A stretch of 64,000 bases of DNA, from assembly GCA_023333565.1 (NCBI GenBank), contig JAJKFH010000295.1, positions 910,001 through 974,000 of the forward strand. The letters are read 5' to 3'. Below are positions 1 to 12,900 of this stretch, piece by piece (within the stretch, counting starts at the first letter, position 1; each line of letters starts with the position of its first letter). Source of the DNA: Puffinus mauretanicus (Eukaryota; Chordata; Aves; Procellariiformes; Procellariidae). Below the pieces are notes generated by a model, which saw nothing but the letters and a program-made list of their open reading frames with translations, made no database searches and was not told the DNA's origin. The translations under genes were made by a program, and so were the position numbers.

Positions 1-1420
1 TTCTCTGGAGGAGAACAGTTTTTATTTATGTTTTGCTGTGCCAACAAATAGATTACAGACCTGAATCTACATCATTGAAGTCAATGGATTTTTTTTTTTG
101 TCCTTGGTGGTTATATGGTCAGGCTGCATAAATGTAAGGGAACTTTGGACTATTTTATTAAAATCAAGTCTTAATTAGAAGGCAGTTAATTAAATTATAG
201 TCTGTATTGTCCTATGGCTTTTACGGAAGAAGTAGATATTTTTCGCAATATTTTTATTCCAAACTTTGATTCAGTTTTGCCTGGGTTCCTCATATTGAAC
301 CTAGTTTTATATTTCCTACATCTAATTTTAAAATATATGGTTCAAAGTCTTGATTGCTTTTCATTTCTCAGTTTGTAATAATCCTCTAGAAGATGAGTTA
401 TTACATAAATTATTTATTTTTAATAAATGATAAATTGATGATTTCTCATATAAAAAAACCAATTTTTGTGAAGAGACCGCCTTCTCATGAGGTCAGAAAA
501 CCAGAGGAAATTCAAGAGAGCTCCGTATGTGTGTGGTCTACTACCTGGAAGTCATTAGGTTAGTTAAACTTAGTTCTGTGTAATACAGATGAAGCTGTTA
601 TGCGTTTAGATGAAGCACTGTACTTTTGTGGAAAATTTGTCTTGCTTTTGGTGCATTTTGGTTCAGTTCCAAAATGGTGATCTGGAAGGAATGTAAAGCT
701 GGTACCTTCTCATGCAGCACGTCGGTTCCCTATGAATCTTGGCAGACTTATCCAGGGATAAGCACACTTGACTTTCTTTTGAGACCTACCTTAAAATAGC
801 TATTTTTCCAGCAGTTTTTCATAAAGCATAACCAGGGATGGGTCAAGCCTGTGCGTTCTCCAGTGCTGATTCTCATGTACCGCCTGGAGGGAAGCTGGCC
901 TGACTTCCAAGTTTGTCAGAAACACTTGGTTTAAAATATGCTTATTTTGTGTAACTGTATTGAAGTTGTTTTTTGACGGATGTTTGCAGGCAGTGGGAGT
1001 TAAGGACTGGAAGCAAGGCAAGAAGACTGCCAAACTGAACTTATTCCTCTTGGGTCCCATGTTCTAAGCCAAGTGGTTTATTCTTATATTCGGATTACAG
1101 AAGGAACGGTGAGCAGCGAATGGTTTCTTCATAGTAGTGTCTTATTACAGTAGTCTTAGGCAAACACTTGGGACTACAATATTAAATCATATACAAGGGA
1201 AATGAAGCAAGTCAAGACTACAAAAGTGTGAAAACTAAGGCACTATCCCATGCCTACAGCTTGTTGGGTTAAATTGCTTTTACGCTTTTAATAGAAACAA
1301 AGCAATGCTACATCAGAACAAGAAGGTATTCTGCAGCCAGACTCTTGGAGACTAACCTGAGCTACAGCAGTTAACAGCGTAGGGCTCCTATAAGCCACTT
1401 CTATGAGAATGTATTGCACG

Positions 1421-1438
1421 TATATACATATGTATATA
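1421..1438. repeat. Perfect 18-bp AT palindrome
   Basis: The sequence TATATACATATGTATATA is its own reverse complement. It lies in an AT-rich context where such palindromes arise readily, so function is not implied. It contains an NdeI-type CATATG centre. Confidence 0.9.
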
Positions 1439-2035
1439 AAACCTTGGATATATAGGGAGAGCTGTGAAAGGTAGTATAGCTGAGTACAGCAAAGCCAGGA
1501 GTGCCAGGGGTTTTTGATTGGACAAAATCTTATGCCCTGACCCAAGTGACCCATTATCACATTTCTTCAAATTGGAGCAAGCTATTCAGGTCAGCGTGTG
1601 TGTACAGACCCATCTGAATGAATTCCTCGGCTTGCTCTTGCTATGTTACATTTCTTTCTCCGGGTTTCAAATGTGACTTGAACAAAGTTGACAGTACACA
1701 ATATTATCCATTTACTCTGTAGATTATACTCCTCTGGAGAATTGGTGTCAGCTAATCTGCCACTTCTGTGTTTTCAGAGACCTGCGAACTGCATCTCCAG
1801 TAATATCGCAGGAAGAGTGTCAGATCTAGGTCTCTGTAATTTTCTTATTTATTTCCCCCAGATTTCTAGGCATGTATGTCCAGGTCTCCAGCCTTTGTCA
1901 CTTACTTTGTCCTGTGAATAGTTTCCTTTCTGTGTAGAAATTCTATCTGTCAATATCCAATTTTAGCCACTCTTCGGGTGGGAAGAAGTTTGAAGCAGAT
2001 GGTCGTCAACAGATGATGACGAAATTCTGAAATAC

Positions 2036-2083
2036 TGCTCAAATGCAAACTGCGAGGCTCAGTATTTACAGCACATTTGAGCA
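2036..2083. other. Inverted repeat, 10-bp perfect arms, 28-nt loop
   Basis: TGCTCAAATG at 2036-2045 is matched by its exact reverse complement CATTTGAGCA at 2074-2083. The loop does not pair well, so the structure is shorter than a typical microRNA precursor. It could be a chance inverted repeat. Confidence 0.8.
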
Positions 2084-3171
2084 TATCAAACCTGCTTATA
2101 TTTCTAATATCGTTACTACCTTTGCTGTGGAATATTCTTGGTACAATTCATAGGTTTCAGTGATAAGAAATAGTTTCTTTTACCGAAGACACCAGAATTC
2201 CCCTAACCAATTACTGGTATTCAGTAATGAGTAAAACAGTATGAACCCAGTTATGATTTTATGTCATTTCCTCAATGAAACCGCACTGATTTACACTAAT
2301 TGGTGGCCTGTCTTCTCACAATAGTATCACACTGTGTCAAAAGTGCCTTGCAAGAAGTTGCAATACAATTAAACTCGCAGTGATTGCCATTCTGTTGTTG
2401 ACTGGTGCTCTGAAGATGACTAGTGAGAGACTTCAGAATTCAGGAGAACTTAATATGTGGCTGTGAATCTTAGGAGCATAACTAAAAGCTTTTGCATAAG
2501 TACTAAAGAGCTAGTAGGTATGGCACAACTTGGATTCTGCATTGCGTTTGCAAATCCAACAACTCAAAGTAATTTAAGTGCAATATAAAAGGCTGTTTAT
2601 GTGTCTATGAGAAGCATGATGCGAATATGCAAATTTAAGAGAGTGTCTTCTACAAGTTTATATATCTTAATGAGAAATGTCAGAGTGTAATAGATCAACA
2701 GTCTGTTTAGCCCCACAGTAGCCAGTTTTTTCTAAAGATAGCACAGCGTGTCCTTGGTGGTCCTAGGAGTAAATTAACACTACAGAGAGCTTTCTCTTGA
2801 AGCCAGCTAATGACTTTTTCTCTGATTTTGGGGAGGAAATATGTTCTGTTGAGGATGGTCATCCCGAAGTGGTCACCGCTGCCTGATCATGCATGCATAC
2901 ATACAAGTAATTTTGCCTTACTAGTTTTAAAAAATCCCTTTACGTTTCATTCCGTTTGCTATCTTGTTTTATGTTGAGTGGAAAAGTTGCCCCACCTAAG
3001 TGGAAATCTTTGAATATTTGTATTTCATGTGACACTTGAGAAGCGTATGCTGGCCATGGGCTTTGTGTTCATACCGTGGGCAAGCGGAGTGGTAATTCTA
3101 CTTCTTCGCTTCTGATTTCACATTGGCACCTCGAGTAGGATATCTCATTTTTTTTTTCTATCAAATTTACA

Positions 3172-3199
3172 AAATCTCATGCCTGAAATCTCATGCCTG
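3172..3199. repeat. Perfect 14-bp tandem duplication
   Basis: AAATCTCATGCCTG occurs twice in direct head-to-tail order with no mismatch. The unit is not low-complexity, so this is likely a recent small duplication rather than a microsatellite. No gene overlaps it. Confidence 0.95.
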
Positions 3200-4900
3200 G
3201 GAAGGTCTCTTACAACTTCAGGTGACCAGGTGCTGCGGAGCTTATCAGAGAGTAACAGCTTTTGACAATGCAGGTGCCTGTTGAATGCTGGTTTTATTTG
3301 GGATTGCAGCCTCAGGGAAAAAAACCGACTAGAAGTGGATAATGGAAACAAAGAGAGGCAGGGAGGGTTATTGGTTAAATTACAGGATTATTTTATTTGG
3401 TAGGGAGCAAGAAAGGCCATGTTAATACAAAAAAAACCCCCAACAGCTTCCACAGTGCTTCTGAAACAAAAAGAGCTTGTATTTCTGAATAGGTGAGGAG
3501 ATAAGCAGCAACATTTGGCGTGTGCAAGTATTGTCTTTTATAAGCCATGGGGAAATCAAGCTTCCTTCTTTCTTTCCTGAAAATACAGGAGCCTCCTTGA
3601 AGCACTTGCTTTTGGGAACGAATGTATTAGTGAAGAATTCATGAATGATCCGGATCTAATTTTTATAGAAATGATGGTAACACGTTGTGGGACTTCTGGT
3701 CCATATGGGTGTATTTTACATTCACCTGCCTTATTCTAGACTTGAAGAGGTTTGGGTTTTTTTGCGATTGATAAATAACTGAAGGTTTAAAGCAGCTCAT
3801 CCCGATAGAAATTGCTACCACCGTAAAGCAAAAAAAATGTCAGCAGTAGTGCAGTGATGTTTTAATAACACAAAGTAATCCCTCCATACTTCGGTAATAA
3901 AGTTGCATGCGTTATAGTTGGCTTTCTTGTCAGCATCTTTCTATTGACACCTTTCTGTCAAAACGATGAAGTGAAGAGTAAAACCTTACTCTGTTTTCTC
4001 TTATGTTAAATGTATTCTGCAAAGCTTTTGTGAAATACAAAGCATATGGACTTTGCAGATACTGTTTGCATTTGGGACTTGTGGGGAAATTTATGTGAAC
4101 TTAGTGCTGTGGAAATCATTGCCCTTTAAAGCAACTGGTTATATTAAAAATAAGCACATCCCTCAAAACTGTATTCTGTAGAGTAGTCTAATCTTTAGAG
4201 CTTTTTTGTTTTTTAGGAGCAGGAGTGTATAATTATTGGCATGAACTGAGTTTTCAAAATTGGCCACTTTGAATGCGTAGATAGACCTACCATTTTTTCT
4301 GAGAAATCTGTTAGAGTTTAAAACTAACAGACAAAAAACCAAACCCTGGCAAACTAAGCCAGAGTACTTCACAGTTGCGGGCTGAAACTGTCTAATAACA
4401 CAGTCCAAAAGCTCATTAATATTGATCTTCTTAATTCTCTCAATAACCTGAACATTGTTTCTAATTACAAGAGGAATAAAAAGCAGACTAATATGTTCTT
4501 AGACGTCAAAGTCTGACGGACCACAAAACATCCAAAAGAATATCCTTCAAAAGCAGTAAGTAGGAGGTATGCGTATGAATTTCATTAGCTGGTAACAATA
4601 TGCGTACCCATACTTGGGGGGAAAATACCACTTAAAATATGTACTTTCTGCTAAACCAGTGGGGCTCATATACTTCCCAAGGTTAGACCTTCTGCCTCCC
4701 CTTTGCAGGCTTTTCTGTGGAAGTGGCTGGGGCAAGCTTTTGCAAAACTGTTAAATTAAATATAATTTTTAAAGGAAAGTACCTGAACAGTTGGGACTAG
4801 GTAAAGCACTGCAGGAAAGATTGGAGTTGGGCTTCAGCTGCGCCTGTGCTGGTGGTGGAGCAGGGTTGCTTATGGGCATGTTCTTCAAGTTTATTGTGTG

Positions 4901-7900
4901 AGGCAGGCATCAGGAATGGGGCTAGTTCTTTGAGCAAAGATAAGTATGCATTTAAATGCATGCTCCTTAAGAAAAAAAAGAAACACTTTTATTTTTCAGA
5001 GCAGTGATAAGGGTTATAGAGTGGGGAAGAAAGTCCCTCTCCTTTTTTCTTCCCTCTTTGCCCTTACTAACCCTTTGATTGCCAGATAATCTGATCTGAG
5101 AACCAGAAATGCCTTCTGTGCTGGAGGTGGCGGTGCTGGTGATGCCGTGCCTGGAGTGTGGGGTCAGGGATGCACCTCTGTGACCTGCCCACCTGGACCC
5201 TGTCCTGGCTTTTGCCCGGAGGAGGGTGCCCACCCTCAGACCTCTTTCCCTGCCAGGGTGGGGCAACTGACTTTGATTTATGTTGGCTTTGAACCAAATA
5301 ATGAGTAAAACGGGGAGGGGAAACCTGAGCAGACCTTGGGCACGGCAGTGTTGCCCTTGGGGCTGAGGTTGCTCTTCTCTCCACACTCTCATCGGGTGGG
5401 TGATGTTAAAGCTTGAGGTCACTCTTAAATTTCATTGGCAGAGATTTGGAGAGGACTGGCTAATAATAGCCTGGGGAGGAGAAACCGAGTCCCAGAAAAG
5501 GCAAAGGTATTGCTGAAGGAGGAAAACCCAAGGGATTTCCTTCCCTGAGTGCTCACAGCTGGGCTCTGCCCCGAATGGAGGAACAAAAGGAGAGGCTCCA
5601 TCAATCTCCCTCTTATTAAATTGGCATGGCTAATATATTCTGCTAAAATGTGTTCATCATGCTGTTTAAAACAACCAGGTTAGAAATCTACTGACAATAA
5701 ATGAAGATTTATTGGTTTTGGTGTCATTGGGGCACCTAATACAGGTTTGGAATACTAACTGGAATTTGTGAAAGAGGAAAAAAAATGTTCTGGTGCCATT
5801 TAATTAACTGTCTGGCCAATATTTCTCCCTTTTTATTGAAAAATCTGTAAGTTGCAACTGGCTTCAAGCAGACTCTTGTACAACTCTGCCAACAGTTAGC
5901 AAATAAACACATTAAAATACAGAAAGCCTTGTGCAGCTCCATGTGTACCAGAAAAAATCATACCTTGAACTGTGGAGATGGTTTGTTGTAACAAACCAGA
6001 ATATAATAATTGCATTTTGTAATTAAAAGGAAGTGAGTAGAAGAAAATTAGTTTTTATTTTATAAACATAGCAGGAATATCCATTGGTGAGTGTGTCTGT
6101 GTGGGATAAGTAAGAGATCAGTGCAAATGAGAGCAGCGCTTTCTTTTTAACTTAAAACGTACTGGTAGCCCGATGTAAATAACCTATTTTATGCAAGTAA
6201 CACTGCACAGGCATTTTTATTACTTGTTCTCTATATTATATTGTTACTGTAAATGACACTGCAAGCTTTGCTCAAAATACAGGAGATGCAAGTCTTAAAA
6301 TTTCTGCAAGGGTTTGAACCAAGTTTGGGGATTAATGCCTTACTAGATTTAATGGGGAAAAAAAGTGTATTGTCTTTTTGGAGAACTGATTTAAATAAAC
6401 TTTCATATAATTTGTCTAAGCAACCTTGAGAGAGAGAGAACAGTATGAATTGTGAGTCCTAACTCCCTCTCTGGGATGCCCCAGAAGTTTAAACTGGAAG
6501 TTTCTGTGCTTTGCTGGTAGGGGTGCCTCCTGACTCCCGCCCTTGTGAGTGCTGCTGCAGCTCCCCGACCCTTACGGAGATTGCACCCGCTTTTTGGGGA
6601 ACTACTGCTGTAAAAGAAGAATTCTGGATTTGTCACTCAAGGTCAAAGCACTGGCATCAAACGTTTTTAGCTTAAAATGCTGCAGACGGCGTTTTATGGG
6701 CACAAAATAGGTAAAGCTCAGCTTTTCTGTAAGATCTATCAAAGGGGAAAAAATCTAAACCTCTCTGGTGATACATTAATGCCACGTCAAGTGACTATGT
6801 TTGGGGGAGATGGAGACCAAGTTTGGAATAGCTTAAAAGACAACTAAAAGAAATCTAAAACTACTGAATTAACTTTATTGCATCTCTCGCAGCTGCTGGA
6901 GCTCTTGCAGTCCCTCTGGTCAGGCTTCCAGTGGTAGTTCTCGGGTTGAAAGGTTAACGACTCATTTACTAAGCGGTGCCGTTTTCTTTCACTTTTCATT
7001 TACAATTATCTCTACTCCTTTAAAAACTGAAGGGCCCTTCCAAAATGTATTGTACTTATGTGTTATTGCTGTCAATTAAAGTTATTAAATCATAGATCTT
7101 TAAAAGTGAAATCCAAATGTGCATTAATACATGCGGTCTCTGCGTAGCCACTCGTTACGGAAGTGACAAGTATCGTATCGAGGCAGCTCTGGATGTTGGC
7201 AGATGTTTATTTCCGAGGATCGAAATCTTGAATATTCATTTTGTGGGGTTTCTGGGGGAAGGACAGACACAGAAGGAAGAGCCCGAAGGATGGCAGAGTA
7301 GGGGAGCGGAGCAGAGCCAGCTGCAGTATTGGCTATGGGTGGCGAGTTGCTGGGGCAGGAGCTCAGTGTGAGGGCTGGAGAACATCAGGGTGAGCAGATG
7401 AGATGCCTTGTATGTAGGGATAATAAAAGATAAGAAAAGAAGAGCCACATCCTGAGCCCTGGTTAGAGGGGTGATGAGGAGGAAAGAGGAATTGCCAGTA
7501 ACTTGCAAATCATAGGCCTGAAGACTGAAATACTGGTGGTGGTTTCAGGGAATGGAAGATTATGAGGGCAAAAGCCAAATTTTTCACAGCCGTTTGATAC
7601 GGTATTCGTGTTCGTGCTCCTTTGTGAATTCCTTAAATTAGCAGTTTCACTTTTCTGTAAGTCTTCTGTACTTTGACTCTTAACTGAATTAAGTCCCATT
7701 ATAAATGACATCTTTCCAACAGTCGGAATACAGGTTAGCGCTCCCAAGAGGGGTGCTTTAATGAGGTTGTTGCTATGACAGCTCAGCTTCAGGCGGCACC
7801 CGTGCCACTTCGGAATACCCTCTCTCCCCTCAAATATTACAGCAACTTCTGTGAGTGCATTTTTAAAACTTCCCTTTAATGGAATTTATGACCAGCACTT

Positions 7901-9827
7901 TGTATTTCTATTCTCCCAATAATGCAGCTGAGGTTTTGACAGTCCGCGCTGTTTATTTCTGCTTTTATTTCTGAGATGTTAATAGCAATGCATGGTTTGA
8001 CAAGTTAAAGAAACAACAAGGTGTTAACTCTATTACGATTTCAAAGGATGCTCTAAGGACTAAGTCAAAAGATTTACAGAAAGAACAGGCACATACACTA
8101 CAGTGTTTACAGTGGAAATGTATGGGGCCTGTGGTTCCTAAATTTGCCTTGGAGAAATTCTCAATGGATGGGAATTGTTTATTATATACTATGGCATCTG
8201 GTAGGAATACAAGCGTTCCCATTACAATGCAGCCACGTAGGTGGGTGCAACAATTTGCCTCTTCAGAGGAACTGGCTGTGGTCTACGGTTGTGCTATATA
8301 TAATGTCTCTCAATATCTCAAAGCTGTTAAATCATGCAGTTATATTTTTCAGAAGGACTTTCAGTGTGAGTTTGAGAGTTTAATATAGAGGCAAATGCCA
8401 GTGTAGAAGCCAGCAGTCAGGGGCCGCTTCTGTTGCCTGCAATGCGGAAGATGTCAGCGGTTGGGATGCCTGGGCAGGCACGGAGGTTGTATTTGCTTTA
8501 CCGGTGCTGCCTGCCCGGGTCATGTAGGGTCCCTGGGTAGGAGAGAAAGAAGCCTGTCCTCTTGGAAACCAATTCACCCCATCCCTACTTTCTCCACTGG
8601 CTCTATTCTTGTCTAATGCCAACTTTTGCATGGCTAAATGTGGGTAAGGTAGTTCCAAGCCCAAGGCTTTGAACCTCAATATGGTCCAGAATAACGTTGA
8701 TACTAGTATCCTAAAAACCAAAAAAAAGTAGCAGAAGTCCGAACCACTATTTAACAATGTTATTCCATGAAAATGTTGGGCCAGCCTTCAGGAAGGATGG
8801 CAGAGTTAAGCGGTCAGTATTGTGAATATTTCTCTGTTGTTGCTTGCCTATGAAATAGTGAAATGTCATGTTTAAACTCAAATGAGCAGTTCTAAAATGT
8901 ATTTCTGCTGCCTCAGTGTTTTCCAGTTGCTTTGTAGACATGGGTAACTTCATTGTTCAGCCTCCTCTTCCTTCCAGGCTTTGAAAGTGAGTTTTTAAAT
9001 GCGTGTCTTCGACATACGGAAAGGGGTCGTACTCAAATCTGATGTGACCTATATAAGTATTGCCTTAAACACTGGCCTGGATGAAAAGGCTTATTCCCTT
9101 TCCATAGGTGTTCAGTTTTCTTGTCTGCTTAGCTGTGAATTGTTGCAGTTGCTTCTCATCTGACATGTGCCTCTACCCACCAGTGGCTGCTCAGCCACCT
9201 CACTACCTGGCGGAGACAAACTCCTTTATCACCACTCATCTCAGTGAAATTAAACCTAGGGAGATGCTCGCGAACTGTGTATTCAACCCCAGAAAGCTTT
9301 GCCTTTTTGAAGTTAATTGGCTTAAAAGATTTTTTTTGTTTGCTGCTGCTTTAGAAACAATGCACTATAAAGATCTCGATTTATTTTTTTGAGTATTTTA
9401 TTGTAAGCTAAAATACCTTGGTACTAAAGAGTAAAAGGGCTGGCTGTATAAATCAATGCTTCATTGTATTTATCATGTTATTTACTAGGCCTCCAAGTAT
9501 ACTAAATTTTTATAAATGCAAAATCATTCAACTGTATCCAAATTGGTTCAAAAGATGCTGATGAGAACATTTAAGGTTTTTGCAGGTTCTGATAATACTG
9601 TTTGCCATAAGTGTGCTTGTCCCAGTTTCTTTCTATGGCTGAACTGAAAGTGCAATTTCTGTGTAATTTTAATGACCAGTAAATAGGTTCAAATATTCCA
9701 CACATTATATTCTTTTTCCTATTCTCTGTTTGGCTTGCTTGGCCATTAGTGCCACCTATTCCCTGATCATAATTTTGTCCTCTTTGGAAAGAAGGTGAGA
9801 TGAAGATTAGCAGGTGTCTCCCTCCCT
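4901..9827. other. Non-coding stretch with one GC-rich, CpG-poor patch
   Basis: This is mostly AT-rich unique DNA. Around 5100-5275 the base composition rises to about 60 percent GC, but only about three CpG dinucleotides are present, so it is not a CpG island. Minus-strand frames of 151 codons (4967-5422) and 105 codons (5067-5384) cover the patch in two different frames. Such openness follows from GC content, and neither translation shows a known domain. A frame at 8122-8388 on the plus strand is also unremarkable. No RNA gene was seen. Confidence 0.7.
4946..4961. repeat. Perfect 16-bp palindrome with POU-like half-sites
   Basis: ATGCATTTAAATGCAT is self-complementary. The ATGCAT half-sites resemble those bound by POU-domain dimers, but the spacing is not an exact match to the classical dimer elements. 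A chance palindrome is equally possible. Confidence 0.85.
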
Positions 9828-9924
9828 CAAAAAAAAAAAACCAAACCAAACCCCAAAAAACCAAACCACAAACAAAACCAACCAACCAAAAAAACCCAAC
9901 AAAACCCCAAAAAACCCAACAACA
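9828..9924 (+). repeat. 97-nt A/C-only tract
   Basis: From 9828 to 9924 every base on the plus strand is A or C, beginning with a run of 12 A and continuing as degenerate CAAA, CCAA and CCCCAAA units. On the minus strand it is a G/T tract with several runs of three or four G. It probably grew from an A-rich seed by slippage and A-to-C drift. Apparent long tryptophan- and glycine-rich frames over it, for example 9571-9960 minus, are artefacts of this composition. Confidence 0.95.
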
Positions 9925-12900
9925 GGAAAAGCAAACCCAGCACCCAGGATGCATCGACAAAAGGAGACCAGATGCAGAGTGAAAGGCACATGGTACGGAT
10001 TCTGGCTTCTCCCTGCAAAGATTGCTACAAGAACAGAAAACACGCTGTGATTTATTCTCGTGGCAAAAAACTGCAAATGGAACAAGAAGTACAGAAATCT
10101 CAATATGTTGTTGCTAATACAATTTACATTTAGAACAGTGTGTCCTCCTTCGCCATTATGCTCTGCTTAAACATAGCTAAATTAAACTAGTCTATAGGCA
10201 GAGGAGCTTGAACTGCAGTCAGAACTTTCACTAAATGAACATCTAACACTTAATTTAATGGTAATTATACAGCTTCTCAAAAAAACCCATTTTTTTCCCA
10301 TGTATTATATTTGTTCAGTAGTTATCTCCATGTATAATAATATCAAATTATTATGCTGTCTCTCAAAGTCATAAATCGTATCATTTTTACACAGACCAGA
10401 AAATGACTTACACTTCAAGATATGTTTATCTGTGTATATATATGGTGGGTTTTAAATTGAACAGTTCCAGACATAATTTTCCTAATATTGGTTAATCCAT
10501 CTTTAATTAAAATGTTAATTGCTAATCCGATATTACACATAGAACAATCAGCCTACAGTAAACTGTGCCTTATTTGCACAAGGACGAAAAACGTGCAATT
10601 ACATGGCAATCTGCTCTTCGGAATTGCAATGTAGTCATCTTTCATCTGTGATAACCCACTGAAAACATATTGTTGAGTTATTGTGCTAATTGTTTACCCC
10701 GCAAAAAAAAAGCGAGAAGAGGAGAAAAGTTAATTTAGTGCTAGTTAAAAATTCCCACTTGGGTCAAAGTAGGGCCTGAAAGACTCTTTTAGGGGAATTG
10801 TTGCACAGAATGGGTTATGCCAGTGCTGCTGCGGCCGAAGTTGCCTCTGAGGGTTCCTCAGCTAGAAAACACTGCTGAAATCATGTCTGCTACGTAGTCT
10901 AGAACAAAACTCCCTCTGTGTCTGAGCAGTGTATTTCAGAAGTCAGACCCACTCACTCAATCTTGTTTTCCAGCCAAGGGTTACAGAAGGTAAAGTTAGC
11001 TAGATGAAGGTTGTGCGTGTCATGTAAAAAGTGCATTAAGGCTGCGAACTTGCTTCGGAGGGCTGCGGTGAGGAAGACTCACTTTTGCTCTTCATCGTTG
11101 AGATATAGTCTGTGTGCAGCTCAGTCTACTGTTTTGTTGTGGTTGTGTTTTTGTGGTTTTTTTTTTTTGTACTCCATACGGAGAGTTAAGCAAGTGGAGT
11201 TACAGCATGTCACACTTAACAAGTAATAATCCTGTGATTCCCTGTGCAAAGTCGCACATGTAACTGTGGCCAGCGAGTCTTTGGAGGGGCTTGAATTAAA
11301 TGATCTTGTTAACAGAAGATAATTAATTCTAGCGGCTGAAAACTTGTTCATGTCAAATATTAGGAAATACTTAATTGCTGAATGGAATGGTATCCAGTGC
11401 TTTGTACCTCTGAAATCAGTTCATTCAGATCTTTTGGTTTGTACATATCTTTTTCATCTGTCGTTAATGGCATTGTTAGGGACAAAACCATTTAAACATG
11501 TTTCACACAACTTTTTCGGACTAGTCATGTTCAAATCACAAACTCTTCAAATCACACAAGATTTTTCAGTCACAGCCATATATTAAATGAGGAAAATAGA
11601 GACTTGCCTATAGAGTGCCATCTGTTGATTTTTATTTAATTAGAAAATCATTTTCATAAATCTGTCTCACTTATACAAAGTGTATACTAATAGATAGGCT
11701 TTTAAAAATATCCTAATTTTTCTCCTAAAACCTGAAAGGAAAAACATTCCCCCAAAATACATGTAAAATATTAACTATCACTAAATAGTATTTAACAAAA
11801 ATCATGTCTCTTAATTCCGGAAATCTTAACAATCTGTTCCTATTTGGGGTTTGTCTGAATGCCATTGGAAAGGCTTGAGCTTTTGGGTTTCGGATGTGCT
11901 TTTCTTCATTTTTTTTTTTTTAACCTGCTCATTTTTTCATCAAAGGAGGTCACCTCTTCACCTTTCTTTTAATCTTTCCTCCCTTTCATTCCCCTTATTC
12001 CAGTGTTCTTTCCAACTTGTGAAAGTCACTTAATCTCTGCTTGAAACTGTACCTGATTTGCTCCAGCAGCACAGCTTCTCTTAGCAAGTTCATCCAAATG
12101 GATAAAGAGGAAGATGCCTTTGACATTTCTGCTGCACCAGGAGGATGCGGCCGCTCCTTGCTAAGAGCTACAAAGGAGAGGTTATTTTAGGAATGGTATG
12201 GATCTGTACGTATCGCTTTGGCTTGGTTTACAGTCGCTCTGTCTTTGAGACGTGTTTGAATACCTGCTATTGATGCATGAATAATACTGCTATTTATAAC
12301 TTGTTTTCAGGCAAGAAAACTGGCCACTGCCACCAGGAGAGGCAGTCTGCCTGCCTGCGTGGAAATTGCCTTCGTTTCGGTTCCTTACAAGGCCAGAATA
12401 AATCTAAAAAAGCTCCACCACTTTTTCAAGGTGAGGTGGTGTTTTTGAGCTGTGTTACTCGGCCAGGCAGAGACCTCTCCAGAACAGCTTGTGCCAGCTG
12501 ACCCATCCGGGCAAGCCCAAAGGCAGCTCTTGGGGGAGCTCTCGTCTTTCCCTTTGCTGAATCCTTAAGCCGTCTCTAATAATAAATGTGAAGTTGCGCT
12601 ATCTGGTGAAAACGTGCCATCCTGCCACCTGGTATCCGTATTTCTGCAACCTGCTTGAAAACCGATCTTCTTCCCCATGGTCTCCTAATGTCTGGTCTGC
12701 TTAACGCAGGTGGGTAGCTGGGGCTCTGGAGCAAGTTCACTTGTGTCTCAATTGTGTTATTTCCTATTATTTCCTTTTCTTAGCTAGGCAGAGCTGATTA
12801 AGAATGATTTCCTTTTCCTCTTGTGTTGTAGGCTAGGACTAACAAAATCTGAAGACAAATCTGCTGTTACAGCAAATGCCTATGAGAGAACGGGGTGAAT

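Larger units (their letters stand above)
1..4900. other. AT-rich non-coding stretch, no gene seen
   Basis: This is unique-looking AT-rich DNA. All six frames are broken by frequent stops, and the longest frames are under about 90 codons with no recognisable domain. Small structures inside it are listed separately: an 18-bp palindrome, a hairpin with 10-bp arms and a 14-bp tandem duplication. It contains no CpG-rich patch and no RNA-gene motif I could recognise. It may be intergenic or intronic; the sequence does not decide between them. Confidence 0.75.

Noticed and set aside
4967..5422. 151-codon minus-strand frame over the GC-rich patch
   Set aside because: A second frame is open across the same patch, which is what composition alone produces.
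9664..9680. GGTTCAAATATTCC as a tRNA B box
   Set aside because: No A box at the right distance upstream and no cloverleaf can be drawn.
9571..9960. 129-codon minus-strand frame rich in tryptophan, glycine and phenylalanine
   Set aside because: It is a translation of the G/T side of the low-complexity tract at 9828-9924.
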